Assembly: GCF_002128405.1 (NCBI RefSeq)
Contig: NZ_NETJ01000002.1
Location: forward strand, 825,902 to 889,901
Reading direction: 5' to 3'
Length of the DNA: 64,000 bases
DNA from: Gottfriedia solisilvae
Lineage (GTDB): Bacteria > Bacillota > Bacilli > Bacillales > Bacillaceae_G
The notes beneath the pieces are model-generated. The model ran no database searches, was not told where the DNA came from, and saw nothing but the letters and a program-made list of their open reading frames with translations. The position numbers and the translations under genes were made by a program. Positions 26,081-35,343 of the stretch are shown in pieces (positions within the stretch are counted from its first letter, which is position 1; every line of letters begins with the position of its first letter).

Positions 26081-26593
26081 ATGTTTGATCCAACAGCATT
26101 TGATAATATGAAAGTGATTGTTGAAGGAATATTATACGATAAGGATTTAGACGGTGACTATCTCATTATCGATAGAGACGATTTTATGAATTTATCGAAA
26201 ATGAATCGTGAATTTTCGATTACGTATAAGAAGAATAATGTGAAAAGCAATGTTAGCTGTAAATTCACTTTAGCCGCAACTGCTAAAGATTTATACTCGG
26301 AATTGTTAACTTCTAGCGAAGATGTTGGTTGTTATGTAGAACAAACATTTTTTTTCAATAAAGAAATAGAGGCTGAAATCCTACAAAGAAGCTTGATGCT
26401 GCTGCAAAATCACACAGAACAACAATTCAACGTTTTTCATAACATTAAACAATCATTTTTTGAGAAAAATAAAACAGAAACATCGTTAATCATTAAGTTT
26501 ATCAATAAAATAACAGAAGAAGAATTTGATCAATTAGAAGAATTGATACATATTACGGAAATAATGTTACAATGGTTTGATGAGAAATATTAA
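26081..26593 (+). CDS. Hypothetical protein, 170 aa, upstream of a DEAD-box helicase
   Basis: Not recognised. A soluble acidic protein whose N-terminal half is beta-like and whose C-terminal half is helical (FINKITEEEFDQLEELIHI). AAAGGGG precedes the ATG. The helicase gene starts 11 bp after its stop, so both are on one transcript and their jobs may be linked, but I cannot name a function. Confidence 0.65.
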   Translation: MFDPTAFDNMKVIVEGILYDKDLDGDYLIIDRDDFMNLSKMNREFSITYKKNNVKSNVSCKFTLAATAKDLYSELLTSSEDVGCYVEQTFFFNKEIEAEILQRSLMLLQNHTEQQFNVFHNIKQSFFEKNKTETSLIIKFINKITEEEFDQLEELIHITEIMLQWFDEKY

Positions 26594-26604
26594 AGGAGAT
26601 TTAA

Positions 26605-27822
26605 ATGGAACATTTTCAGTTAACAGAAAAAACAATTTTAAAAATAAAAGAAAGTAATATTACAAAATGGACTTCTGTCCAGGAAAAGGCGATTCCAGCA
26701 ATTTTAGAAGGAAAAGATGTTGTCGTACAATCGCCAACTGGTACAGGTAAAACACTTGCTTATGTATTACCATTACTTAAACTAATTGATGAGAATGAGG
26801 AAAATCCACAAGTGGTCATTATGGCGCCAACTCGCGAGTTGGTAATGCAAATTTTCCAAGTTGTGCAAGACTACACTCAAAATACAAATATAAAAGTAGC
26901 TTCAATTGTTGGTGGTGCTGATGTTAAACGCCAAGTTGAGAAGCTTAAACAAAAGCCGAAAATTATAGTAGGTTCTCCAGGAAGAATTTCGCAGCTGATT
27001 AAGTTGAAAAAACTTAAAATGCATGGCGTTAAAAAGATTGTATTTGATGAAGTTGATGAATTAATTAAGACAGATGATCAAAAAGACCTTCCTCAAATTG
27101 TGAAAGCAACATTAAAAGATCGTCAATTATTATTCTTTTCAGCTACAATTACTCCTCAAGCGATGCAGTTTGCAAAAGAACAAAGTACGAACTTAACTGA
27201 AATAACTGTCGATCAAAGTCTTGAAGGTAATATTATGCACGGATTTATTCCTTGTGAAGAAAGAGAAAAATTAGAATTACTAAGAAGAATTGGATCAATT
27301 CAAAATATGAAAGCACTTGTATTTAGTAATGATCCATTTAAATTAGAAGGCTATGCTTCAAAATTAAACTTCAGAGGGATAAAAACAGCAGTGCTTCATT
27401 CGAAATTAGGTAAAATGGAACGAAGTAAAGTATTAAAAGACCTTCAATCAGGGAAAACATCACTGTTATTTTCAACTGACGTAGCTGCAAGAGGCATCGA
27501 TCTTCAAGACTTACCGTATGTCGTTACATTAGACGTACCTGAAAAGGTTGAACAATATACTCATCGTAGTGGTCGAGTTGGTAGAATGGGGAACCAAGGT
27601 ACAGTTATAAATTTAGTAACTCCTCGTGAAAAGAAACATCTATTTACACTAAGAGGAACACAAAAGTTATTTTTTGAACAATTATCTGTTACACATGGTG
27701 AAGTACGAAAAGTTGAAATGTCTGAAAAAGTAGAAGATAAAGTAAGCATCGAAAATAACAAGAAATTGCCGACAAATAAAAGTCCTAAAAATAATGTAAA
27801 AAAGATTAAAAAACAAAAATAA
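26605..27822 (+). CDS. DEAD-box ATP-dependent RNA helicase (YfmL-like)
   Basis: Two-domain RNA helicase of 405 residues. In order: the Q-motif region (WTSVQEKAIPAIL), motif I SPTGTGKT (43-50), motif Ia APTREL, motif II as DEVD rather than DEAD, motif III SAT, then RGIDLQ and HRSGRVGRMG in domain 2. It ends in a short Lys-rich tail that may bind RNA. The small size and sequence resemble B. subtilis YfmL, linked to ribosome assembly and cold growth; that match is from memory. AAAGGAG precedes the start. Confidence 0.92.
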   Translation: MEHFQLTEKTILKIKESNITKWTSVQEKAIPAILEGKDVVVQSPTGTGKTLAYVLPLLKLIDENEENPQVVIMAPTRELVMQIFQVVQDYTQNTNIKVASIVGGADVKRQVEKLKQKPKIIVGSPGRISQLIKLKKLKMHGVKKIVFDEVDELIKTDDQKDLPQIVKATLKDRQLLFFSATITPQAMQFAKEQSTNLTEITVDQSLEGNIMHGFIPCEEREKLELLRRIGSIQNMKALVFSNDPFKLEGYASKLNFRGIKTAVLHSKLGKMERSKVLKDLQSGKTSLLFSTDVAARGIDLQDLPYVVTLDVPEKVEQYTHRSGRVGRMGNQGTVINLVTPREKKHLFTLRGTQKLFFEQLSVTHGEVRKVEMSEKVEDKVSIENNKKLPTNKSPKNNVKKIKKQK

Positions 27823-27877
27823 CATCGTATCTACATTTTAAGAACATGATTTCGTAACAAAATAATAATCATATATT

Positions 27878-27909
27878 AAAAGGCGTGTGTATGAACACAC
27901 GCTTTTTTT
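27878..27909 (+). terminator. Terminator of the helicase operon
   Basis: AAAAGGCGTGTGT-ATGA-ACACACGCTTTTTTT. Confidence 0.9.
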
Positions 27910-28002
27910 ATATAGTAAAAAATCATTTTTCAAGGGAAATTCAAATATAAAAGACCAAGTCGAATACGAAATGGTCTTTAATACAGTCAATGTAACCTTT
28001 AA

Positions 28003-28956
28003 TTACTGGTTTTTATTTTTTTCAACTGAAAGAATTAGTCCCATTGCTGAAACTTCTATATCTAATTTCATGATGTTAAATACAGGATGATCTGCTTGAA
28101 TGTTTTTGCTAATTAATTCTTGTTTAATCTCTTCAAATAAAGCATTACTCAAAAATGTACTTTTCTCATAGAATGTTAAATGTGGATGTTGTTCAATAAT
28201 TGTAGTTGTTTTATTCATAAAAAAATCTAGATAAGAAGGAATTGTTTCATAGATAAACTGTGTTTGATTCGATAAGCCAAAATGACCGAAACAAATGGCA
28301 TCTGGTTTATATGATTTTATTAAATTTAGAGATTCAATCATTAAGTCGTATGAAAATTGGTTAGGTGAGGTTGATGGCAAGACAAACGCTCCAATTTCAC
28401 TTTCTAACTGTGGATAATAAATCCCGATTGTATCACCTGTATACATATATCTACTATTATGATCAAAGATTGAAATGTGATGATTTGCATGACCAGGCGT
28501 ATATAAAAATGACAGTTTATGATTCTTTCCAATCATAAGCTCCTCGCCGTTTTGAACTGAATAGATTTTACTTTGGTCCACTGGAAGAATTGGATCAAAT
28601 AAGCGGTCGAAATCTTCTCCATAAACTTGTTTTGCACTTGCTATTAACTTAGTTGGATTTTCTAAATGGGGTGCACCTTTTGGGTGAACATAAAGGGTAG
28701 CATTTGGACATTTCTCCATTAATAAGCCTGCTCCACCAGAATGATCTAAATGAATATGTGTCACAATCAAATTTTTAACTTTTTCAAGTGGAATGTTTAA
28801 TTCGTTTAGTCCATTTAATAAGTATTCATGGGACGGACTTGCACTTGTTTCAATTATCGTAATTTCATCTGAAAGTATGACATAACTGCCTGTTCGATAC
28901 GGATAAGAAAGATCATATAGATCTATTAAATAAGTCAGTTCGCCTATTTTTTTCAT
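28003..28956 (-). CDS. Metallo-beta-lactamase-fold hydrolase
   Basis: Protein of 317 residues with the metal-binding motif THIHLDHSGG. Downstream His and Asp ligands are in TPGHANHH and YTGDTIG, with a further His in CFGHFG. The C-terminal helical region suggests a glyoxalase-II-like member, but the substrate is unknown. I chose the second ATG, because GGAGG lies seven bases before it and only one base before the first. It is divergent from the glutathione peroxidase gene. Confidence 0.85.
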   Translation of the reverse strand: MKKIGELTYLIDLYDLSYPYRTGSYVILSDEITIIETSASPSHEYLLNGLNELNIPLEKVKNLIVTHIHLDHSGGAGLLMEKCPNATLYVHPKGAPHLENPTKLIASAKQVYGEDFDRLFDPILPVDQSKIYSVQNGEELMIGKNHKLSFLYTPGHANHHISIFDHNSRYMYTGDTIGIYYPQLESEIGAFVLPSTSPNQFSYDLMIESLNLIKSYKPDAICFGHFGLSNQTQFIYETIPSYLDFFMNKTTTIIEQHPHLTFYEKSTFLSNALFEEIKQELISKNIQADHPVFNIMKLDIEVSAMGLILSVEKNKNQ

Positions 28957-29116
28957 TTTCATTCCTCCAATTTCATATGTAAAAATGGTGTAGAAAGAAC
29001 AAATTCATATCTTAACTATAATAGATTGAAGAAATTTTTAAAATAAGACTTTAAAATTAGACATTTAGTTGGAAAAAAATTACTATAAAAGTAAATGGAA
29101 ATAGGAGGAATGAATA

Positions 29117-29599
29117 GTGAGTATCTATGATTTTCAAGTAAAGGATAGTAAGGGACAATTAATACCTTTATCAAATTATAAAGATCAAGTTGTCATCGTA
29201 GTAAATACTGCAAGTAAATGTGGATACACTCCTCAATATAAAGATCTTCAAGCACTTTATGAAGAATATAAAAATGAAGGACTTGTTGTAATAGGATTTC
29301 CATGTAATCAATTTATGAATCAAGAACCGGGTTCAAATGAAGAAATTCAAAGTTTTTGTGAATTGAACTATGGTGTAACTTTTCCAATCTTTGGGAAAGT
29401 AGATGTGAATGGAGAAAATGCGGATCCACTATTTAAATATTTAAGTAAAAACGCTCCTGGAATCATGGGACTAAAATCAATCAAATGGAATTTCACAAAA
29501 TTTATTATTGATAAAAATGGTGAAGTTGTTGAGAGAGTAGCTCCACAAACAAACCCACAAGATATGAAAGCAACAGTTGAGAAATTATTAAAAGCATAA
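29117..29599 (+). CDS. bsaA: Glutathione peroxidase-family thiol peroxidase
   Basis: Peroxidase of 160 residues that reduces hydroperoxides, in Bacilli probably with thioredoxin or bacillithiol since glutathione is absent. The peroxidatic residue is Cys35 in NTASKCGYTPQY (selenocysteine in animal homologues). The conserved GFPCNQF and KWNFTKF complete the catalytic site. GTG start with GGAGG eight bases upstream. By order with ypgQ and ypgR it corresponds to B. subtilis bsaA. Confidence 0.93.
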   Translation: MSIYDFQVKDSKGQLIPLSNYKDQVVIVVNTASKCGYTPQYKDLQALYEEYKNEGLVVIGFPCNQFMNQEPGSNEEIQSFCELNYGVTFPIFGKVDVNGENADPLFKYLSKNAPGIMGLKSIKWNFTKFIIDKNGEVVERVAPQTNPQDMKATVEKLLKA

Positions 29600-29633
29600 A
29601 AAAATGCCTTCACATATTATGTGAAGGTTTTTT
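29599..29633 (+). terminator. Terminator of bsaA
   Basis: CCTTCACAT-ATT-ATGTGAAGG flanked by A and T runs. Confidence 0.88.
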
Positions 29634-29728
29634 ATCGCACATTTATCGTGCTAGAATCATACTCTCATTGTTTTTCATTCGAAGAAAAATGTTATAATAA
29701 CTCTAGTCTATTCTTGGGAGGACAAAGA

Positions 29729-30376
29729 ATGAATCAGCAACAAATTATTACCAATTTAGAAAATTACGTTCGAAATATACATAGCGGAGATAGTAGTGGT
29801 CATGATTGGTATCATATCGACCGTGTTAGAAATTTAGCTGTACACTTAGCGCGAAAAGAAAAAGCAGATGAATTTATCGTTGAATGTGCAGCACTCGTAC
29901 ACGATGTGATTGATGATAAGCTTCACACTGACCTAATTAGTCAGAAGGAGCAATTAGTTGAAACACTTTCTAATCTTTTAAAAAATAGTGATCAAGTCAA
30001 AGATATTATTTACATAATAGAAAACATTTCATTTAAAGGTGGAAATGGCGTCATACCAAATACACTTGAAGGAAAGATTGTCCAAGATGCAGATCGACTA
30101 GATGCAATTGGAGCAATTGGAGTTGCGAGAACATTCGCGTATGGTGGAAAAAAGAATCGTAGCATGTTTAATCCAAACTTTGAAATTAGAGAAAATATGA
30201 CTTTGGAAGAATATAGAAGTGATCAAAGTTCGTCACTTCACCATTTTTATGAAAAGATATTAAAATTAAAAGAATTAATGAATACGCCCAGTGCTTATGA
30301 GATGGCAAAAGAAAGACATTCATACGTGGAGAATTTCATTGAACAATTTATGAAAGAGTGGAATTTTACAAAATGA
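29729..30376 (+). CDS. ypgQ: HD-domain phosphohydrolase (YpgQ-like)
   Basis: HD-superfamily hydrolase of 215 residues with metal-ligand motifs SGHDWYHIDRV, ALVHDVIDD and QDADRLDAIGA. B. subtilis YpgQ, of similar length and context, is reported to hydrolyse nucleoside triphosphates; I infer the same type of activity. The ATG at 29729 has GGGAGGA in front, which a longer upstream frame does not. Its stop overlaps the next start as ATGA, so translation of the ABC-F protein is coupled to it. Confidence 0.85.
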   Translation: MNQQQIITNLENYVRNIHSGDSSGHDWYHIDRVRNLAVHLARKEKADEFIVECAALVHDVIDDKLHTDLISQKEQLVETLSNLLKNSDQVKDIIYIIENISFKGGNGVIPNTLEGKIVQDADRLDAIGAIGVARTFAYGGKKNRSMFNPNFEIRENMTLEEYRSDQSSSLHHFYEKILKLKELMNTPSAYEMAKERHSYVENFIEQFMKEWNFTK

Positions 30377-32259
30377 AAATATTAAGTGTTGAAAATTTAA
30401 TGAAAACGTACGGCGAAAAAACCTTATTTAATGAAATTTCATTTACCGTAAGTGAAGGGCAAAAAATCGGATTATTAGGTGTTAATGGAACCGGTAAGTC
30501 AAGCTTATTAAAAATTATTGCTGGTACAGAATCAGCAGATGACGGGAAAATTATTAAACCGAAAGATTATGTCATAAGTTATTTACCACAGCACGAAGAT
30601 TTTGATAAAAACCAAACCATTTTAGAAGCAGTTTTTGAAAGTGAAGATAAAATCATGATTTTAGTAAAAAATTATGAAAAAACGCTTCAAAAACTACAGG
30701 CTGATCCAGTAAATGATACATTACAAAATGAGTTAATAATTTTGCAGGCAGAAATGGATTCGAAAAATGCGTGGGATTTAGAAGCAAATGCAAAGACGAT
30801 CTTATCAAAACTTGGTTTAAACGATTTAAACTTAGATGTAACCTTACTTTCTGGTGGTCAGAAAAAAAGAGTAGCACTAGCGAAAGCTTTAATTCATCCT
30901 TGTGATTTACTGATATTAGACGAGCCTACAAACCATTTAGACTATGAATGTATTGTATTTTTACAAGAATACATCAAGAGACTTCAAAATGCTGTTTTAT
31001 TCGTAACACATGATCGTTATTTCTTAGACGAAGTGACAACTGCTCTTTTAGAGTTATCGAATGGGAATATCTATCGCTATGAAGGAAACTATCAGTACTA
31101 TATTGAACAAAGAGCAGCTAGAGAAGAACAGGAAGCTGCAACAAATGAGAAAAGAAACAACTTATTCAGACGAGAGCTTGCTTGGATGCGCAGAGGAGCA
31201 AAAGCAAGAACAACTAAACAAAAAGCTAGAATTCAAAGATTTGAAGACCTATCAGGTAAAATGGGTCAACAAGAGCAAGTCGAATTAGAAATGAACTTTA
31301 AGCAAACTCGATTAGGGAAAAAGGTTGTTGAGTTTAAGGATGTTAGTAAATCATTTGGCGAGAAGAAGATCTTAGATCATTTTAATCTATTATTGATTCA
31401 AAATGACCATATTGGTATTATTGGTGAAAACGGAGCAGGTAAAACAACACTTCTAAAAATGTTAATTGGTAAAGAAAAAGTTGATGATGGTGAGATAGAA
31501 ACAGGTCAGACAGTAAAAGTGGCATACTATTCTCAAATTCAAGAGGTTCAATCACCAACTATGAGAGTAATTGATTATATTAAGGAAGAAGCAGAAGTTA
31601 TTTATACACCGGACGGTAAAACAATTTCTTCATCGCAAATGTTAGAAACCTTTCTTTTTCCAACTCATTCACATGGTGTTCAAATTGGTAAGCTTTCTGG
31701 TGGAGAAAAAAGAAGGCTATATTTATTAAAACTATTAATGACAGCACCGAATGTATTATTACTAGACGAGCCAACAAATGATTTAGATATTGATACATTA
31801 ACAGTACTTGAAGATTATATCGAAAACTTTAATGGGGTTGTTGTAACGGTTTCCCATGATCGTTATTTCTTAGATAAAGTCACAAATAAACTACTTATTT
31901 TTGAAGGGAACGGGAAAGTTTCTTCAACGTTAGAGAGTTATACAGAATATTTAGAACGAAAAACAATTGAAGCAAAAGAAATTCAATTAGAAAAAGCAAT
32001 AGTTGAAAAACCAGTGTATCAAAAAGAACAGAAAAAAAAGCGCTTAACATATCAAGAGCAAAAAGAATGGGATAGTATTGAATCTGATATTGAAAAATTA
32101 GAAAGTGAGATCGAAAGACTAAATGAAAAGTTGTTAGAAGTCGGTTCAAACTTTGAAGAAGCTTTTAAACTGTCAAAGGAAATTGAAGAAAAAGAAGGAC
32201 AACTTGAAAATAAAATGGAGCGATGGTCCGTTTTAAGTGATCTTGTAGAAAGTTTGTAA
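30373..32259 (+). CDS. yfmR: ABC-F family ATPase (YfmR/Uup type)
   Basis: Cytosolic protein of 628 residues with two ABC domains and no membrane helices. Domain 1 has GVNGTGKSS, LSGGQKKR and LDEPTNHLD; domain 2 has GENGAGKTT, LSGGEKRR and LDEPTNDLD. Between them is the P-site interaction linker (basic, with RRGAKARTTKQKARIQR). A C-terminal coiled coil of about 80 residues marks the Uup/YfmR branch. Such proteins act at the ribosomal E site to rescue stalled ribosomes, for example at polyproline. The start overlaps the ypgQ stop (ATGA). Confidence 0.92.
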   Translation: MKILSVENLMKTYGEKTLFNEISFTVSEGQKIGLLGVNGTGKSSLLKIIAGTESADDGKIIKPKDYVISYLPQHEDFDKNQTILEAVFESEDKIMILVKNYEKTLQKLQADPVNDTLQNELIILQAEMDSKNAWDLEANAKTILSKLGLNDLNLDVTLLSGGQKKRVALAKALIHPCDLLILDEPTNHLDYECIVFLQEYIKRLQNAVLFVTHDRYFLDEVTTALLELSNGNIYRYEGNYQYYIEQRAAREEQEAATNEKRNNLFRRELAWMRRGAKARTTKQKARIQRFEDLSGKMGQQEQVELEMNFKQTRLGKKVVEFKDVSKSFGEKKILDHFNLLLIQNDHIGIIGENGAGKTTLLKMLIGKEKVDDGEIETGQTVKVAYYSQIQEVQSPTMRVIDYIKEEAEVIYTPDGKTISSSQMLETFLFPTHSHGVQIGKLSGGEKRRLYLLKLLMTAPNVLLLDEPTNDLDIDTLTVLEDYIENFNGVVVTVSHDRYFLDKVTNKLLIFEGNGKVSSTLESYTEYLERKTIEAKEIQLEKAIVEKPVYQKEQKKKRLTYQEQKEWDSIESDIEKLESEIERLNEKLLEVGSNFEEAFKLSKEIEEKEGQLENKMERWSVLSDLVESL

Positions 32260-32422
32260 TAAGGTGAAATATGATTTTTGAAATGCCAATTGTCTTTAAC
32301 AGATTTGTTTTTTACATTTAAATTGTAAAATTTGTTAAATAATATTATTTAAAAGGCCATTTCCATGTTTTTACGAGCTACGTTCAAAAGTGTATTGTAG
32401 TAAAAAAAAGGAGATGGTCATA

Positions 32423-32812
32423 ATGATTAATCATGTTGTCATTTTAGGAAGATTAACAAAAACACCAATGTTACAAACTACTAATAGTGGAAAGAAATCA
32501 ACTTTTATTAGTATCGCTACAACTACTTACAATGTACATATGAAAAGAAACAAAACGAATTATGTTTCCATTAAGTTATGGGGTCAGACAGCAGAATATG
32601 TTGTTAAAAAGGGTAAAAAGGGAATGGAAGTATCAGTTGAAGGAATACTGAAAACTTCAAGTTATGTTAACGAGCAGGATAAACAAGTTTTCGTAACTGA
32701 AGTAGTTGCTGAGAATGTTCACCTAATAACTAGTCAATTTGATGAGACAGCTCAAAATGTAAGCAATTCAAATGCTTCTGAATTTGAAAAATTTGTGAAT
32801 GCATTACAATAG
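32423..32812 (+). CDS. Single-stranded DNA-binding protein paralogue
   Basis: Short SSB of 129 residues with one OB fold: it begins MINHVVILGRLTKTP and includes VSIKLWGQTAEYV and VSVEGILKTSSY. The C-terminus (FEKFVNALQ) lacks the acidic DDDIPF tip that recruits partners in main SSBs. That places it with SsbB/YwpH-like proteins used in DNA uptake rather than with the essential replication SSB. AAAAGGAG precedes the ATG at 32423; an ATG three codons upstream lies inside that site. Confidence 0.88.
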   Translation: MINHVVILGRLTKTPMLQTTNSGKKSTFISIATTTYNVHMKRNKTNYVSIKLWGQTAEYVVKKGKKGMEVSVEGILKTSSYVNEQDKQVFVTEVVAENVHLITSQFDETAQNVSNSNASEFEKFVNALQ

Positions 32813-32870
32813 TGAGTTTCTCCTCTTTTTGATAAGATAATGATAACGAAAACAAGAAGAGGAGATCACG

Positions 32871-34022
32871 ATGAAGATTAAATCAATTGAACCAACACCT
32901 AGTCCAAATACGATGAAGGTGTTACTAGATGAAGAATTACCATCTGGTAGTAGGAATCATTATTCCTTAGATAATGTAGATAAAGCACCGACAATTATTA
33001 AAGATATATTATCGATTGACGGCGTTAAAAGTGTATATCATGTTTCTGATTTCTTAGCAATCGATAGAAAATCAAATGCAAACTGGCAAAATATATTACA
33101 ACAAGTACGCAATGTATTTGGAGAAGAATTGAATGACACAAAAATTGAGGATAATCATCAAATTGATTCTCATTTTGGAGAAGTTCAAGTATTTGTACAA
33201 ATGTATCATAATATTCCTATGCAATTAAAACTAATTGTAAATGGAGAAGAACAAAGAGCTGCATTACCACCATTTTATAAAGAAGCAATCATGAAGCTCA
33301 CTTCAGCGGCATCAAATGTCGTCTTTGAAAGACAATGGGTAGACTATGGCATTCGATATGGTGAGTTATCTACGATTGAAAAAGAAATAATTGACGAATT
33401 AACAGCTACTCATACAGAACAAGACATACAAACAATTGTAAATGAAGTTATGAATAGTGAAACGGCAGTGAAAGAAAACATTGAAGCTCCAAAATTCGAG
33501 CCATTTACGATGGAAATTTTTAGTGAAACTGACTGGAAAAAGAGATATGCACGTTTTGTTAAGGTGAATCCAACAATTGAAGATTTGCCACTACTAGAAA
33601 TCGCCTTAAAAGATGAGCATGTTTCAATCAGAAGGTTAGCAACAGCATATCTAGGTATGATAAAATCAGAATTAGTCTTACCTTATTTATATGAGGCATT
33701 AAAGGATAAAGCTGTCGGTGTTAGACGAATAGCAGGAGATTGCTTGTCTGATTTAGGATTTGAAGAGGCTACACCTGCTATGATTGAAGCTTTAAAAGAT
33801 CCTAGTAAATTAGTAAGATGGCGTGCAGCAATGTTTTTATTTGAAGTCGGAGATGAAAGTGCTATTCCAGCTTTGAAAGAAGCGCTAGATGATCCAGAAT
33901 TTGAAGTAAAATTACAAGTTCAGCTTGCTTTACATCGAATAGAGAATGGTGAAGAAGCTTTAGGATCAGTTTGGAAACAAATGACAGAAAAAATGAAATC
34001 AGAAAACAATAAAGGGGAATAA
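32871..34022 (+). CDS. ypgR: Nfu N-domain and HEAT-repeat protein (YpgR, CvfC-like)
   Basis: Protein of 383 residues. The first 90 or so match an Nfu/NifU N-terminal domain (PTPSPNTMKVLL, FLAIDR), a fold of Fe-S scaffold proteins, but the Fe-S CxxC domain is absent. The C-terminal 130 residues are HEAT-like repeats (IEALKDPSKLVRWRAAMFL and neighbours). This architecture matches B. subtilis YpgR and staphylococcal conserved virulence factor C. The molecular role is unclear. brxA follows four bases after its stop. Confidence 0.85.
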   Translation: MKIKSIEPTPSPNTMKVLLDEELPSGSRNHYSLDNVDKAPTIIKDILSIDGVKSVYHVSDFLAIDRKSNANWQNILQQVRNVFGEELNDTKIEDNHQIDSHFGEVQVFVQMYHNIPMQLKLIVNGEEQRAALPPFYKEAIMKLTSAASNVVFERQWVDYGIRYGELSTIEKEIIDELTATHTEQDIQTIVNEVMNSETAVKENIEAPKFEPFTMEIFSETDWKKRYARFVKVNPTIEDLPLLEIALKDEHVSIRRLATAYLGMIKSELVLPYLYEALKDKAVGVRRIAGDCLSDLGFEEATPAMIEALKDPSKLVRWRAAMFLFEVGDESAIPALKEALDDPEFEVKLQVQLALHRIENGEEALGSVWKQMTEKMKSENNKGE

Positions 34023-34026
34023 AACA

Positions 34027-34455
34027 ATGAATGCATACGATGAGTATATGAAAGGTATTGTAAAACCAATGAGGGAAGAATTAACTTCAAACGGTTTTAC
34101 TGAATTAACTTCAAGTGAAGAAGTAGAATCATTTATGAATAATTTAGAGGATACAGCTTTTTTCGTAATTAATTCTGTTTGTGGATGTGCTGCTGGATTA
34201 GCAAGACCATCTGCAGTTCAAGCGCTTTTAGACTCAGAAAAAAAGCCAGCACATGCAATGACTGTTTTTGCTGGACAAGATAAAGAAGCAACTTCAACAC
34301 TAAGAGAATACTTAGCTGATTTTGCACCATCTTCACCTTCAATGGCAGTTTTCAAAGGTAAAGAAGTAGTAGGTTTCATCCCAAGAGAACAAATTGAAGG
34401 TTCTAGTCCAGAAGACATTAAAGCAAGAATTCAATCAATATTTAGCCAAATGTAA
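34027..34455 (+). CDS. brxA: Bacilliredoxin BrxA/BrxB family
   Basis: Thioredoxin-fold protein of 142 residues that removes bacillithiol from S-bacillithiolated proteins after oxidative stress. The active-site CGC is at 52-54 in NSVCGCAAGLARP. The FIPREQIEG segment is also typical. Neighbours point to the YphP (BrxA) member rather than BrxB. It is probably co-transcribed with ypgR, and a terminator follows. Confidence 0.9.
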   Translation: MNAYDEYMKGIVKPMREELTSNGFTELTSSEEVESFMNNLEDTAFFVINSVCGCAAGLARPSAVQALLDSEKKPAHAMTVFAGQDKEATSTLREYLADFAPSSPSMAVFKGKEVVGFIPREQIEGSSPEDIKARIQSIFSQM

Positions 34456-34478
34456 AAAGAGGAATTATCCTCTTTTTT
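34454..34478 (+). terminator. Terminator after brxA
   Basis: AAAAAGAGGA-ATTA-TCCTCTTTTTT, overlapping the brxA stop codon. Confidence 0.88.
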
Positions 34479-34496
34479 CTTAATGTAAGGAGACAT

Positions 34497-35270
34497 ATGA
34501 TCGTAACAACTTGCCTAAGACCAACTTCATTACTAACAAAACAAGCACAGGAAATTGCAACAGATTTGCATAGTAAAACAGTAGCTAGAAAAGAATTTAG
34601 CTTGGAAGAACTATACGATAACTGGAATGAACCAATACTTGTCGTAGGGAAGAAGAGACTAGAATTGTATGAAAATGGACAATCTGCACCATTTTTCTTC
34701 CATCCTAATTCTTCGGTTTTTAGAATTAGAAGACTCTTAAAAGGGGAACATGACCCTTTTTGTGATGCTAGTTTATTATTAAAGGGTGACTCAATACTCG
34801 ATTGTACACTAGGGATGGCTTCTGACAGTATTGTAGGGAGTTTTGTGGTAGGCGATTCTGGTGTGGTAGTAGGACTAGAAAAAAGCTCAATTATTGCATA
34901 TTTGACTTCAAAAGGACTTCAAACAAATCAACAAAATATCTCAGATTGGACGAAAATTACCAATCGAATTACTGTTGAAAATATCGATTATAAAAGTTAT
35001 TTGGCAAAATTAGCAGATGATTCGTTTGATGTTGTATATTTTGACCCGATGTTTGAAACGAATATTGAAGCTTCAAGTGGAATTGCTGGGCTAAAACTGC
35101 TAGCAAACTATGATGATTTAACATATGAAGTCATTGAACAAGCGAAAAGAGTAGCAAGAAAAAGAGTTGTTTTAAAGGATCATTTTAAAAGCGAACGCTT
35201 TAAAAAATATGGATTTACGCAATTAATCAGAAAAACTTCAGAATTTCATTTTGGTTATATTGAAAAATGA
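34497..35270 (+). CDS. ypiP: SAM-dependent methyltransferase-like protein (YpiP)
   Basis: Protein of 257 residues with a Rossmann-like SAM domain. The segment ILDCTLGMASDSIV is motif I, and VVYFDPMFE resembles the DPMY-type catalytic motif of RsmJ-like RNA methyltransferases. The N-terminal third is a separate small domain. The target is unknown. TAAGGAG precedes the ATG, which lies right after the brxA terminator. Position between brxA and thyA matches ypiP in B. subtilis, as I recall it. Confidence 0.78.
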   Translation: MIVTTCLRPTSLLTKQAQEIATDLHSKTVARKEFSLEELYDNWNEPILVVGKKRLELYENGQSAPFFFHPNSSVFRIRRLLKGEHDPFCDASLLLKGDSILDCTLGMASDSIVGSFVVGDSGVVVGLEKSSIIAYLTSKGLQTNQQNISDWTKITNRITVENIDYKSYLAKLADDSFDVVYFDPMFETNIEASSGIAGLKLLANYDDLTYEVIEQAKRVARKRVVLKDHFKSERFKKYGFTQLIRKTSEFHFGYIEK

Positions 35271-35343
35271 TTAGAAAAAAGCTTTTGAAACCTTTAAAAT
35301 AAATATAGTTCGTCGAAAGTTAAAAATGCTTAGGAGGGTCAAT

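Noticed and set aside
29060..29110. PerR box before bsaA (TTACTATAAAAGTAA)
   Set aside because: It is palindromic only in its outer five bases and does not match the TTATAATnATTATAA consensus.
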